Origin: Bacillota bacterium
GTDB taxonomy: Bacteria > Bacillota > Clostridia > Oscillospirales > Oscillospiraceae
Direction of reading: 5' to 3'
DNA: 64,000 nucleotides
Assembly (NCBI GenBank): GCA_023459875.1
Contig: JAEWRY010000044.1
Span: 62,001-126,000, forward strand
Part shown: positions 32,308 through 41,383 of the stretch, piece by piece
How the letters are laid out: each line of letters starts with the position of its first letter
How positions within the stretch are numbered: position 1 is the first letter of the stretch
Program-made: the position numbers and the translations under genes
The notes under the pieces: model-generated
Seen by the model: only the letters and a program-made list of their open reading frames with translations
Told to the model about the DNA's origin: nothing
The model's database searches: none

Positions 32308-34262
32308 GACTTAACTTCCTCCTTGACGATATCAACATATTTTGTATTGATTTGCAGTGGCCTGAAGGGCTTGCCGCCCTCCATATAGAACTTGCCGAAA
32401 AATTCCAGGTATTGCAGTCTCGTCGTATGCACGAAGGTTCCGATGATGTTGAGGCCCATATTGAAGACATGGCCGATCAAAAAGATAGGAATAAAGATAA
32501 AGATATTGCCCGGAATGGCGCCCAGCAGGTTGAAGATGCCCCCGATCACGCTGCCCGCGAGCATCATGACCATGAGACGGGAATAGGACAGCACGTCGCC
32601 GAAGTAGCCGGTGATGTTGTAGAGGGATCCCAACCCTCCCACGATCTTGCCCGGTATGGAGGGACTGGAGCGGCCCTGGGTGAGCACCAGCATCGCCGTG
32701 CCGATTATGGCCACGATCCAGGTGCCCTTGAGTACGCCCACGGCGATCCCTGCAAATACCACCCACCAGGAACCCACGTCAAAGATAGCGTCGAAGACAT
32801 GCCCATCCCGGATGAGCAGATACGCCTTGATCGCCATGCCGGTGATAATCTGCACGCTGCCGATGCAAACGCAGATGATCAGTACGTTAAGCGGTTCTTT
32901 CGTAACAGAAACCACCGGGTTAGTCAGGAAAGAGAGATTCGGAGTCGGCTTGCCCAGCAGGCCGGCTACGGTAGCGATCGCGTCTCCGAAGAATCCGCCG
33001 GTAAAGAACCCCACAACGGCGGTGCTGATACCCACCATGGTCATGATCCCGAACATATATCCTATCGTGCCCTTCGGCTTTGCCTTTGTCCGCACGATGA
33101 TGGAAAGAATGAGCAGTACGAGTCCGTAACCCAGGTCGGCATACATGATCCCGAAGAAAAGCACGAAAAACGGCATGATAAGAGGGTTGGGGTCTATGCC
33201 GTCATAGGAGGGAAGAGAATACATTTCCGTGATCATATTCATGGGGCGTGTCAGCGCGTTGTTTTTCAGTTTGACCGGGACCTTGGGGTATTCCTCCCTT
33301 TCCGGCTCGACAGCCTCCCATGCGCAGACGAAACCATACAAAACGGATTTCAGCTGCGCAACGTCGGAAGCGGGGACCCATCCGTCCAGGAAGAAGGTCG
33401 CCTGGGTGGAGAGCAGCCGTGTTTTTGCGTCTTCCCGGAAGATTTCCTGATCCAGCCGGTCGATGCAGAGTTTTAGCTTCTCTCTGATGCCGCCAAAGGA
33501 AGCAATGGCGCTTTTTACTTCTTCCAGTTGATGCTCCAGCTTCACCAGCTCAGTTTCCAGCCGTTTGGTGTTTTCCGCTGCCGTCCCCGTCCATCCCCGG
33601 AGGGCCGCCCGGGAGAAGCCGTACTGCTTGAGCACTTCCAGCGCCGCTTCCTCTGCGTTTTTATAGCAGACAAACAGTAAGTACTGCTGTTCCCTGTCTT
33701 TGCCGGCCGGGACAAGCTCCGCCAATTCGGTAGCGGCCGCCAGTTCCTGCCTTACAGCATCCAGAGATGCCATGGCGCCTATGCTGCCAAACAAAACGGA
33801 AACTTCGCGCGTGGAGACGGTTTCCAGCGGGACATCCAGCTCGATCCATGGTGAAAGGGCTAAAATCTGGGTTTTCAGCTTACTTTGCTCTGCGTAAATT
33901 GCGGAGATTTGCCGCTCCTGCTGCGCGATTGCCTTGGCCGCCTCCATCGCGGAGAATCTGACCTCTTCGCTGAAGAGTTGTTCCGCAGTCACCTCCGGCC
34001 GCGGTGCTAAAAGCTTTTTTTTCACGGGAGCATATTTGTTCAGTGCGGCAAGAGAGGCAAAAGCCAAAGCGCGCATTTCTTTTTTCTCGGCGAGAGCGCT
34101 GCTCTCCGTTCTGGTCACCAGCGCCGCCCACTCAGGGTCGGCCAGCTTGTCGGTTGGCTCGTCGATCTGAACGCACCCCAGATTCTGAAGCTGCCGGAGA
34201 AGTTCTTCCCTGTCCGCTGACATTGCAAAAAGCCGCAAAAACTTCATCTTGACAATTGCCAT
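32304..34262 (-). CDS. atpI: V-type ATPase subunit I (a-subunit)
   Basis: A 652-residue stator membrane subunit. The N-terminal 330 residues form the soluble collar with coiled coils; the C-terminal half has about seven membrane helices starting at MPFFVLFFGIMYADLGYGL, a hallmark of the family, and the conserved SYSRLMVMMLAGSVIGG region that forms the ion half-channels. Its ATG overlaps the previous stop by one base (TGATG). Confidence 0.95.
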   Translation of the reverse strand: MAIVKMKFLRLFAMSADREELLRQLQNLGCVQIDEPTDKLADPEWAALVTRTESSALAEKKEMRALAFASLAALNKYAPVKKKLLAPRPEVTAEQLFSEEVRFSAMEAAKAIAQQERQISAIYAEQSKLKTQILALSPWIELDVPLETVSTREVSVLFGSIGAMASLDAVRQELAAATELAELVPAGKDREQQYLLFVCYKNAEEAALEVLKQYGFSRAALRGWTGTAAENTKRLETELVKLEHQLEEVKSAIASFGGIREKLKLCIDRLDQEIFREDAKTRLLSTQATFFLDGWVPASDVAQLKSVLYGFVCAWEAVEPEREEYPKVPVKLKNNALTRPMNMITEMYSLPSYDGIDPNPLIMPFFVLFFGIMYADLGYGLVLLILSIIVRTKAKPKGTIGYMFGIMTMVGISTAVVGFFTGGFFGDAIATVAGLLGKPTPNLSFLTNPVVSVTKEPLNVLIICVCIGSVQIITGMAIKAYLLIRDGHVFDAIFDVGSWWVVFAGIAVGVLKGTWIVAIIGTAMLVLTQGRSSPSIPGKIVGGLGSLYNITGYFGDVLSYSRLMVMMLAGSVIGGIFNLLGAIPGNIFIFIPIFLIGHVFNMGLNIIGTFVHTTRLQYLEFFGKFYMEGGKPFRPLQINTKYVDIVKEEVKS

Positions 34263-34576
34263 CAGACATCCACAACCCTTCTGATAATGAGTTCCGCCGC
34301 GGCGCTGAGCCGCTTCTCTGCCGCGAGGCGCAGTTCATCGCAGTTTTTCCCGGTCTGCGCGAAAATTTCCTGCTCATTTATAGCAGCCTGCTCCTCAGCC
34401 CGGGCCATAAGAAGTTTAACCTGCGCCTGGGCAGCCTCGATCCGGGATGCCAGAAGCTTCTGCCCGTCCCGTTCGGCATCACTAATGGTCTTTTTTGTTT
34501 TCGCCAATGCCTCTGTTTTGCTCTCCTGCGCCTTTTGCTCTGCTTCCGTCACTTTTTTCATGACTTCTATCGACAC
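34262..34576 (-). CDS. atpH: V-type ATPase small coiled-coil stator subunit (G/H type)
   Basis: A 104-residue, almost wholly coiled-coil protein (Ala, Glu, Lys, Gln) with a short C-terminal helix AAELIIRRVVDV. Position as first gene before atpI identifies it as the peripheral-stalk partner of subunit E. The start is GTG at 34576, 7 nt after GGCGGTG; an in-frame ATG at 34561 lacks a site. Confidence 0.85.
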   Translation of the reverse strand: MSIEVMKKVTEAEQKAQESKTEALAKTKKTISDAERDGQKLLASRIEAAQAQVKLLMARAEEQAAINEQEIFAQTGKNCDELRLAAEKRLSAAAELIIRRVVDV

Positions 34577-34645
34577 TATTTATCACCGCCTTTCATTTGC
34601 ATCTATAAAAGGGAGAAAATTTCCCCTCATTATACATTACAGTAA

Positions 34646-34674
34646 ATCATACTAGATTTCTTTTTCAATTGCAA
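34646..34674 (-). promoter_or_regulatory. Promoter of the V-ATPase operon
   Basis: On the minus strand TTGCAA (34669-34674), 17-bp spacer, TATGAT (34646-34651); a second TATAAT lies at 34629-34634. The rest of the gap (34675-34862) is AT-rich and shows no gene or repeat to me. Confidence 0.65.
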
Positions 34675-34862
34675 GGCCGCATATTGGTGCTACCTTAAAA
34701 TCAGCAGTGCATATTTGCAAATTTAAATCCCAGAAAAGATGGAAAATTTGTTTTACTGAACAAATAGCGAATCATATTTCCACTTTGCCATCACATTCAA
34801 AATTACCGTAAATCGGAAAAAACTATACTTTGGCGCGTTTCCATACAAAAGAAGAATAACAC

Positions 34863-34900
34863 GGGGCCTTGAATCCCCTCAGTTTGGAATTCAAGGCCCC
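34863..34900. terminator. Terminator after the glycosidase-like gene
   Basis: A 12-bp stem GGGGCCTTGAAT (34863-34874) / ATTCAAGGCCCC (34889-34900), with a moderately T-rich tail on both strands. Confidence 0.75.
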
Positions 34901-34916
34901 GAAATTGATTTGTTTT

Positions 34917-35990
34917 TCAGGATGCAGATGAGAGCAGCACCCAACTTTGTCCGGCATCACCCGCGGTCTGGGCTGTATAAACGATATCTTCCGGCTTATC
35001 TTTCGACCAGGAGGAAATGAGCGCCGCAGGCTCGGTCTGGCCGGGCTTTGGCAGCCATACCTGATCCGCGTTCTGAACGATTCCCTCCGTCGTCTGTCCG
35101 CTCAGGGCGTTAACACCGGTCGCGGCTGTTTCCTCGTCGGTCATAATAGCGAGCTTAACATCGTAATCGGCCAAGGCCGCCGCCACCTCGGCATAAAAAG
35201 CGCTCACCACAGCCGGGAACGCCGTTTTGTCATAGGCGTCGCCCTTCTTGATATAGCCCAGGTTGCCCTGTGTGGGGTAACCCGCATTATCCAGCAGAAT
35301 CTCGTCAAAGCCAAGCTTGGCAAGCTCAACGCAAATGTCTGTAACATATTGGCGCACGGCGGCATTGGTGGGGCTGGACCACTTGAGGTTGTCCGGGTCG
35401 GTCCAGCGGTAGCCGCTGTTGGTCATGATGTTGAGGGAACGGTCGGCATTGGAAAGCAGATTGTCCTTAAAACATGAAACTCGGGCTACGGTATACATTC
35501 CCTCGGTGTTATTGAGATTGGTAATGGCCGCGTTGATTGACGGATCGCCCGAAGAAGCTTTGGAAGAAATAGCCAGCGCAGCGTTGGATACATATCCCAG
35601 GGAGCCGTCGTCCGCTTTCATGTCAAATATGGCGGCGTTCGCGCCTGCGGCAGTCAGTTTCGTCTGGGCGGAACCGTCATAGAGCGCCTCCCGCGGCAGC
35701 AAAGCGGCGTGGAGCCACTGGGGCTCCTTTACCTCCGGCGTTACCACCGCCAGGGGCTCACTGCCGGGGGAAGACGACACGCTGGCGGAGGGGGAAGGAC
35801 TGGCGGGACTGTTCTCCATGAAAGGCAGCACAAGTTTCGGCCCGTCCGCGGTATAAACCAGATATCGCTGTAAAAAGACGATTGCAAATGCGCCGACAAT
35901 CAAAACAGCCACAAGCAGAATGATAATAAATTTCAGGAAGGAACGCACTGGGGACCGGCCCCGGTAGGTATCGTAACCCTTTGATTTCAT
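34917..35990 (-). CDS. Membrane-anchored putative glycoside hydrolase (DUF4015-like)
   Basis: A 357-residue protein with a basic N-terminus, one membrane helix (about residues 17-45) and a Pro/Ser-rich linker (residues 60-85), so the body lies outside the cell. The pattern GANAAIFDMKADDGSLGY resembles the entry strand of DUF4015, a predicted TIM-barrel glycosidase family (usually NavViDvKdddG). Further barrel-like strands follow (YTVARVSCFKD, KLGFDEILLDNAGYP, KLAIMTDEE). No catalysis is proven and the expected acidic pair is uncertain. It overlaps the marR gene by 4 nt, so the regulator probably controls it. Confidence 0.6.
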   Translation of the reverse strand: MKSKGYDTYRGRSPVRSFLKFIIILLVAVLIVGAFAIVFLQRYLVYTADGPKLVLPFMENSPASPSPSASVSSSPGSEPLAVVTPEVKEPQWLHAALLPREALYDGSAQTKLTAAGANAAIFDMKADDGSLGYVSNAALAISSKASSGDPSINAAITNLNNTEGMYTVARVSCFKDNLLSNADRSLNIMTNSGYRWTDPDNLKWSSPTNAAVRQYVTDICVELAKLGFDEILLDNAGYPTQGNLGYIKKGDAYDKTAFPAVVSAFYAEVAAALADYDVKLAIMTDEETAATGVNALSGQTTEGIVQNADQVWLPKPGQTEPAALISSWSKDKPEDIVYTAQTAGDAGQSWVLLSSAS

Positions 35991-36430
35991 TCCGTTTCAC
36001 CTTTCTCGGCCTGATCCAGTGCTTTTTCCAACATGCAAAGCGCGCCGTGCAGCATGTTCTGATCCTCGTTGCTCATCTTGTCCAGCAGAGAAGCAAAGTA
36101 ATCGCCCACATCGCTTTTGGTCTTTTCATTCAGCGCTCTGTATTTATCCGTAGCGGAAACATAAATAATCCTGCGGTCGGAAGAGGAGTGTTCCCGCCTG
36201 GCAAGCCCGAGCTTCTCCAGCCGGTCCACCACGCCGGAAATCGTGCTGTTGGCGCTCTTGGTCTCACTGGCAAGGGCGCCCAGCGTCATGGTACCGCCAG
36301 CCGCAAGCACGCTGAGTGCCAGCGCCTGGGGAAAGGTGAGATGGAGCTGTCCGAAATGGCTGCGGAACTGGCGGGATACGTGCTGCGTAACCCGAAGGTA
36401 AGTCATTAAAATTTCCCGGCGCTCATCCAT
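35987..36430 (-). CDS. MarR-family transcriptional regulator
   Basis: A 147-residue winged-helix repressor. The DNA-binding domain runs about residues 35-105: FPQALALSVLAAGGTMTLGA, LASETKSANSTISGVVDRLE, and the wing LARREHSSSDRRIIYVSAT. The start chosen is the ATG at 36430, correctly spaced from GGAGGGGG; the ATG at 36436 touches it. It is first in a two-gene operon with the glycosidase-like membrane protein. The ligand is unknown; autoregulation is usual in the family. Confidence 0.9.
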   Translation of the reverse strand: MDERREILMTYLRVTQHVSRQFRSHFGQLHLTFPQALALSVLAAGGTMTLGALASETKSANSTISGVVDRLEKLGLARREHSSSDRRIIYVSATDKYRALNEKTKSDVGDYFASLLDKMSNEDQNMLHGALCMLEKALDQAEKGETE

Positions 36431-36465
36431 AGCCATCCCCCTCCGCTTTCTTCTGTCTTACAAAA

Positions 36466-36494
36466 AATATACCCCACTACCCCCCGCCCGTCAA
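36466..36494 (-). promoter_or_regulatory. Promoter of the marR operon
   Basis: On the minus strand TTGACG (36489-36494), 17-bp G-rich spacer, TATATT (36466-36471). Confidence 0.75.
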
Positions 36495-36531
36495 TCATTG
36501 GCACTTATATTTAACGGAAATTTTAATAATA

Positions 36532-36769
36532 CGGCGGCGGACTGATCGCCCGCCGCCGCAGATGGAACGAGCCTTCCGGCTTTTTTATTTTAATACTATT
36601 TTCTTTTGAATCGATAGATAAAATCTACCGATTCATACCGCCGCATTTTGCGGCGGACGGCGGTAATCCGCCGGGAAAAGCCGTTCAATACAGATTTTGC
36701 AAAAGTGTAGGCACTTTTGCAGCTCGCCATCGGCGAGCTTTAGAAAGTAGACTTCGTCAACTTTCTAAA
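36532..36769. repeat. Array of abutting palindromes between marR and bofA
   Basis: Seven inverted repeats lie within 238 bp. Positions: 36532-36558 (CGGCGGCGG arms), 36608-36634 (GAATCGATAGA/TCTACCGATTC), 36638-36656 (CCGCCGCA arms), 36658-36673 (CGGCGG arms), 36699-36720 (GCAAAAGTG/CACTTTTGC), 36721-36739 (AGCTCGCC arms) and 36739-36769 (TTTAGAAAGT/ACTTTCTAAA). The last three abut without a gap. There is no open reading frame and no single T-run terminator that explains them. It resembles a composite repetitive extragenic element. Confidence 0.75.
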
Positions 36770-36781
36770 AGAAAATCAGTA

Positions 36782-37051
36782 TTATAGGGCAAGCGTCCAA
36801 TTAAGTAACAGAAGCAGGCCAAACCCGGGCATACCGAGCGCGCCCAAAACCAGAGCGTTGGCCGGGTTGACTCCCAGCGTGACCCCAATGAGCCCGCCCA
36901 CCTGGCTGAGGGCAAACAGCGCGCCCAGCCAGCCGGCCGAGCGGATGACAAGCCCCCCAAGCAGCCCCAGAGGGCGGCGGAGCAGGATAAGCGCCGCCGC
37001 CACAACAAGAATCGCGGCCGCCCAGGGCAGGGCGTTTGTCAGCGCAGACAT
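36782..37051 (-). CDS. bofA: BofA-family pro-sigmaK processing inhibitor
   Basis: An 89-residue membrane protein with two or three hydrophobic segments and the family end pattern GVNPANALVLGALGMPGFGLLLLL. In Bacillus, BofA holds the SpoIVFB protease inactive in the outer forespore membrane until a forespore signal arrives, so this gene suggests sporulation. It overlaps the YaaL-like gene by 13 nt, the same neighbour as in Bacillus (yaaL-bofA). Confidence 0.88.
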   Translation of the reverse strand: MSALTNALPWAAAILVVAAALILLRRPLGLLGGLVIRSAGWLGALFALSQVGGLIGVTLGVNPANALVLGALGMPGFGLLLLLNWTLAL

Positions 37052-37311
37052 GGTTCGCTTCCCCCTTCCAGCTTCTCTTTTTCTCTCTCTTTTGCCTGGC
37101 GCAGCAAATAGGAATACCGGGCTTCCAGAGAATTGATTTCAAACACGCACGACGTGATCAGATCGGGATCCGTCGCGTTGTTAAAAGCTGTATAGGCCTG
37201 ATTGATGGACACTCTGGTCTTTGAAAGCTCCTCCATAAGTTCTCGGCGCGCTTCGTTAATCGCAGCCGCGGGCCTCCCTCCAAAGGTAAGCCGCCGCGCA
37301 GCTTCACCCAT
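37039..37311 (-). CDS. YaaL-like DUF2508 protein
   Basis: A 90-residue soluble helical protein, counted from the ATG at 37311, which is 8 nt after GGGAG; upstream GTG and ATG codons are too close to it. INEARRELMEELSKTRVSIN, FNNATDPDLITSCVFEINSLEARYSYLLRQ match the DUF2508/YaaL pattern. Function unknown; co-occurrence with bofA is conserved. Confidence 0.82.
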   Translation of the reverse strand: MGEAARRLTFGGRPAAAINEARRELMEELSKTRVSINQAYTAFNNATDPDLITSCVFEINSLEARYSYLLRQAKEREKEKLEGGSEPCLR

Positions 37312-37417
37312 TTTCATCACTCCCTTTTTCAGTTAAATTGTATTTTCAGTTTGGACAAATATTCCTTTTTTCATACCTTCAATTTTCCGGGGCGTACCAA
37401 TATATTCCGACGTTTAC

Positions 37418-37447
37418 TTGACACCCTACATAAAAATGGGATATCAT
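37418..37447 (+). promoter_or_regulatory. Promoter of the topoisomerase operon
   Basis: Perfect TTGACA (37418-37423), 18-bp spacer, TATCAT (37442-37447). Confidence 0.7.
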
Positions 37448-37496
37448 AAAGTGAATTTCTACGTTAAATGTATGATACGGATGTGAGGAAACGCCC

Positions 37497-39482
37497 ATGG
37501 CCAAAGCTACCTCCAAGCAATACGGCAATGATTCTATTTCCGCTCTCAAAGGCGCCGATCGGGTACGCAAGCGCCCTGGCGTCATTTTTGGCTCAGACGG
37601 GCTGGAGGGCTGCCAGCACGCGGTCTTTGAGATCCTGTCCAACGCCATCGACGAAGCCAGGGAAGGGCACGGGAACCTGATCGTTGTCACGAGATATGAG
37701 GACCGCTCCATCGAGGTGGAGGACTTCGGCCGCGGCTGTCCCGTGGACTGGAACGAGAAGGAAGGCCGCTTTAACTGGGAGCTGGTCTTCTGCGAGCTTT
37801 ACGCCGGAGGAAAATATGACAACGCATCCGGTGAAAATTACGAGTATTCCCTTGGTCTTAACGGACTCGGCTCCTGCGCCACCCAGTATGCTTCCGAGTT
37901 TTTTGATGCCGTTATTCACCGGGACGGTTTTGAATACACCCTTCATTTCGAAAAGGGCGAAAAAATCGGCGAGCTTGGCAAAGTCCCCTACAACGGAAAA
38001 AAAACCGGTTCCCGTTTCCACTGGAAGCCCGATCTGGACGTATTCACCGACATCAATATTCCAGCCGATTATTATCTGGATGTTTTAAAGCGCCAGGCGG
38101 TGGTAAATGCCGGGGTGACCTTCCGTTTCCGCAATCAAACGGGAAATTCTTTTGAAATCACCGAATTTAAATACGATAACGGCATTATGGATTATGTGAC
38201 CGAACTGGCAGGAGAAGCCTCCATCACCGCCCCGGTGTTCCGCACCACAGAGCGAAGGGGGCGCGACCGGGAGGACAAGAGCGAATACAAGGTTAAGCTC
38301 TCCGTGGCGTTCTGCTTTTCCAATACGGTGAGCCGGGTGGAACACTATCACAACTCCTCGTGGCTGGAGCACGGCGGCTCCCCGGAAAAGGCCATGCGCA
38401 GCGCCTTTGTCTCAGCCGTGGACTCCTGGCTCCGCGGACACGGAAAATACCAGAAGAGCGAGAGCAAAATTACCTGGAACGACATCGCTGACTGTCTTAT
38501 TCTGGTCTCCAACAACTTCTCCACCCAGACCTCTTACGAGAACCAGACGAAAAAAGCCATCAACAACAAATTCATCCAGGAGGCTATGACCGACTTCCTT
38601 CGCAGCCAGCTGGAGGTATACTTCATTGAGAACCCCTTCGACGCTGAAAAGGTGGCGGGGCAGGTTCTCATCAACAAAAGGAGCCGGGAGACGGCGGAGA
38701 AAACCCGGCTCGGCCTTAAGAAAAAGCTCTCGGGAAATATCGACATCTCCAACCGGGTCCAGAAATTCGTGGACTGCCGCACCAAGGAGCTTGCGCGCCG
38801 CGAAATTTATATTGTGGAGGGCGATTCAGCCCTGGGCGCCTGCAAGCTGAGTCGGGACGCGGATTTTCAGGGCATCATGCCCGTCCGGGGCAAAATTCTC
38901 AACTGCCTGAAGGCCGATTACGCCAAAATTTTTAAAAACGAGATCATCACCGACCTCATTAAGGTGCTGGGCTGCGGTGTGGAGGTCAACGACCGGCACG
39001 CCAAGGACCTTTCTTCCTTTGATCTTAACGGCCTGCGCTGGAGCAAGGTCATCATCTGCACCGACGCCGACGTGGACGGCTTTCAGATCCGCACACTTAT
39101 TCTCACCATGCTCTATCGTCTCACCCCTACTCTGATTGGGGAGGGGTATGTTTACATTGCCGAATCCCCCCTCTATGAAATCACCTGTAAGGATAAAACC
39201 TGGTTTGCTTACTCCGATAAAGAAAAAACTGATATCATAGCCGGGCTGGAGGGGAAAAAATATACCATCCAGCGCTCCAAGGGCCTGGGCGAAAACGAAC
39301 CTGATATGATGTGGCTCACCACCATGAACCCTGAGACCCGTCGGCTTATACGGGTGATACCGGCGGACGTGGAAAAAACCGCCGCCGCCTTCGATCTTCT
39401 CCTGGGGGAAAACCTCCAGGGCAGAAAAGACCACATCGCGGACAACGGGTATAAATATATTGATTTGGCAGATATATCATAG
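37497..39482 (+). CDS. Divergent type IIA topoisomerase subunit B (ParE/GyrB-like)
   Basis: A 661-residue ATPase subunit. The GHKL domain has VFEILSNAIDEA, EDFGRGCPVDW and GLNGLGSCATQ in place of the canonical GLHGVG. A transducer domain follows, then TOPRIM with EGDSALGACKLSRD, PVRGKILN and TDADVDGFQIRTL, and the C-terminal QRSKGLGENEPDMMW. Motifs are intact but sequence between them departs from ordinary GyrB and ParE. With its partner at 41384-43642 it likely forms a second heterotetramer beside gyrase. Decatenation is the default guess; this is inference. GAGGAAA precedes the ATG. Confidence 0.88.
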   Translation: MAKATSKQYGNDSISALKGADRVRKRPGVIFGSDGLEGCQHAVFEILSNAIDEAREGHGNLIVVTRYEDRSIEVEDFGRGCPVDWNEKEGRFNWELVFCELYAGGKYDNASGENYEYSLGLNGLGSCATQYASEFFDAVIHRDGFEYTLHFEKGEKIGELGKVPYNGKKTGSRFHWKPDLDVFTDINIPADYYLDVLKRQAVVNAGVTFRFRNQTGNSFEITEFKYDNGIMDYVTELAGEASITAPVFRTTERRGRDREDKSEYKVKLSVAFCFSNTVSRVEHYHNSSWLEHGGSPEKAMRSAFVSAVDSWLRGHGKYQKSESKITWNDIADCLILVSNNFSTQTSYENQTKKAINNKFIQEAMTDFLRSQLEVYFIENPFDAEKVAGQVLINKRSRETAEKTRLGLKKKLSGNIDISNRVQKFVDCRTKELARREIYIVEGDSALGACKLSRDADFQGIMPVRGKILNCLKADYAKIFKNEIITDLIKVLGCGVEVNDRHAKDLSSFDLNGLRWSKVIICTDADVDGFQIRTLILTMLYRLTPTLIGEGYVYIAESPLYEITCKDKTWFAYSDKEKTDIIAGLEGKKYTIQRSKGLGENEPDMMWLTTMNPETRRLIRVIPADVEKTAAAFDLLLGENLQGRKDHIADNGYKYIDLADIS

Positions 39483-39532
39483 CGGAGATGATTTTCTGGT
39501 TTGATGATTGTTATGGAAAGGAAGGCATGCGT

Positions 39533-41347
39533 GTGAAAAAGTTTTTATCATGGATCCTCGCGGCTGTTCTCAGCGTTTCTTTTATTCTCCCGGCCCTGGC
39601 GGCAAATGAGGACGGCAAAGCGCCCCTGTGGAAGCAGTTGGGTTACGAATCCCTGGAGCAGTGCGTGGAAGAAGAATATTACGGCAGCGAGGACGCCTAT
39701 TACAGAGACGCCGGTTGGGAGACCTGGAAAGCCGAGTATATTTCCTGCCATCCTGAAGAAGTAAACGCCTTCCTGGCAAACGCCGACACATATTTTGAAA
39801 GCGATTACTGGGCAAGCAAGTATTACACCCCCGAGGAATTCATGGATTCTTCCGGTCTTGCCACACACGAGGAATTTGCAAAGTATCTGCTGGAAGACTG
39901 GCTGTATGATACCTATTATTCTGTTTACCTGCAGGAAGCCGAGAAAGAAACGCTGGATAATGAGAAGCTCGCGCTGGGCGGTGTGCCGGGAGAGCTCTCC
40001 GTTATGCTCAGCGGTACTTACCTCTCCTTCCCAGACGCCAAGCCCGAGGCTTCCGGCGGCCGCATCATGGTTCCGTTCAGGCCCCTGCTGGAGGCGATGG
40101 GCGGCACGGTTTCCTACGACGGTAACGGCACTGTGAAATGCGTTCTGAACGGGTTGACGCTCACCTTCTCCATCGGCAGCGACACGGTCATGGTGGAAAA
40201 AGACGGACAGACCAGCCGGATTGTCATGGACTGCACCTGCTACGCCAAGAACGACCGCACCTATGTCCCCGTCCGTTTTGTCTCTCAGGCGGCGGGTTAC
40301 GACGTGTATTGGGACGGCGATTTTCAAACCGCGGTTATCATCGATCAAGACACCGTCATTTCTCTAATCGACAAGAATTTTACCATTGTGAACCGTATCC
40401 TGGCCGCTCAGGCCAACGATCCGGACAAGAAATATAAGGAGACCGGCTCCGCGAAGCTGAAGCTTACCATCCCGGACGCTTTGAACGGCGAGCATGTCTA
40501 TTCTCTCACCGCAAATGTGGACTCCCTTCAAAGCGCCAAGGCCGTCAATATCACCGGGTCGGCCAATCTCGCGGACCTTCTTGCCCTGCGGGATTATTTT
40601 TTCTCGGGCAGCTACACTTCCGAAGAGAACACCGCTGAAGAGAAGGAACTTCTCACGGCGCTCGCCGATGTGGATTTTTCTATGATCATGAATCTCAACG
40701 CCGGCTCAACCTATTTAAAAATGCCGCTCATCGCGCTTCTCTCCGACGGCGAGTATGCAGCCGACGACTGGCTCAGCATTCCCCGGACGGACATGAGTCC
40801 GAGTCTTGGGCTGATCGCCGCTTCTCCCTCTGTCGGCTCCCTGCTCTATTTGGGTTATCGTTCCAATTATGAAGCCTATCCCTCCGGCAGCGTATATTTA
40901 TACAGGGAACTTACGGGAACGGATGGCGCCGCCTCCCTTAACACCGTTGCAGGCGACAGCAAATGGACGAAGGTAGGCTCCTCCTACTCCCTGCATTTTG
41001 GGCTCGAGGATTACAATACCCTTATGACCGAAATTTACGGCTCTGACGCGTCCGACATGGCGGAAAGCTTTGACGCGCTGGAGTTCTCCGTAACACTCAA
41101 GAAGAACGATGAAGCTGCCTATTCTTTTACGATCCAGCCCCACTCGGACTACGCCATGTCCGCGTTTAAGCTGACCGGATCGGGTACCCTGTCCCCCACC
41201 GCCAACACTCTTGTGACCAAGCTTGATATGACCATGTTATCGGCTGAACTGGAGATGAACACCGCACGCCGGGTGACCGACGAGAATCCCGTTTCCGCGC
41301 CGCCGGCAGGGGCCAATATCGTCATTATTAATTTTGGAGAACTGTAA
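39533..41347 (+). CDS. Secreted stalk-domain (copper amine oxidase N-like) protein
   Basis: A 604-residue secreted protein. A signal peptide KKFLSWILAAVLSVSF...ALAAN starts it; the GTG at 39533 is correctly spaced from AGGAAGG, whereas the ATG at 39527 touches it. An acidic, Tyr-rich, Trp-rich region covers residues 25-150, then a copper amine oxidase N-terminal-like stalk domain (about 175-290: GRIMVPFRPLLEAMGG, DRTYVPVRFVSQAAGYDVYWD). The remaining 300 residues are beta-rich and unrecognised. Such stalk domains are wall- or surface-associated in Firmicutes; there are no oxidase residues. It is placed between two topoisomerase genes, with 50 and 36 nt gaps, implying co-transcription. Confidence 0.8.
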   Translation: MKKFLSWILAAVLSVSFILPALAANEDGKAPLWKQLGYESLEQCVEEEYYGSEDAYYRDAGWETWKAEYISCHPEEVNAFLANADTYFESDYWASKYYTPEEFMDSSGLATHEEFAKYLLEDWLYDTYYSVYLQEAEKETLDNEKLALGGVPGELSVMLSGTYLSFPDAKPEASGGRIMVPFRPLLEAMGGTVSYDGNGTVKCVLNGLTLTFSIGSDTVMVEKDGQTSRIVMDCTCYAKNDRTYVPVRFVSQAAGYDVYWDGDFQTAVIIDQDTVISLIDKNFTIVNRILAAQANDPDKKYKETGSAKLKLTIPDALNGEHVYSLTANVDSLQSAKAVNITGSANLADLLALRDYFFSGSYTSEENTAEEKELLTALADVDFSMIMNLNAGSTYLKMPLIALLSDGEYAADDWLSIPRTDMSPSLGLIAASPSVGSLLYLGYRSNYEAYPSGSVYLYRELTGTDGAASLNTVAGDSKWTKVGSSYSLHFGLEDYNTLMTEIYGSDASDMAESFDALEFSVTLKKNDEAAYSFTIQPHSDYAMSAFKLTGSGTLSPTANTLVTKLDMTMLSAELEMNTARRVTDENPVSAPPAGANIVIINFGEL

Positions 41348-41383
41348 CGTCCCTGCTCCTCCCATATACCAAGAAGGAATGTG

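Noticed and set aside
34675..34862. Hidden small gene or RNA in the AT-rich gap upstream of the V-ATPase operon
   Set aside because: No ribosome-site-led frame, repeat or strong hairpin was seen apart from the promoter and the terminator at the far side.
36532..36769. CRISPR array
   Set aside because: The palindromes differ in sequence from one another, with no repeated unit and spacer pattern.
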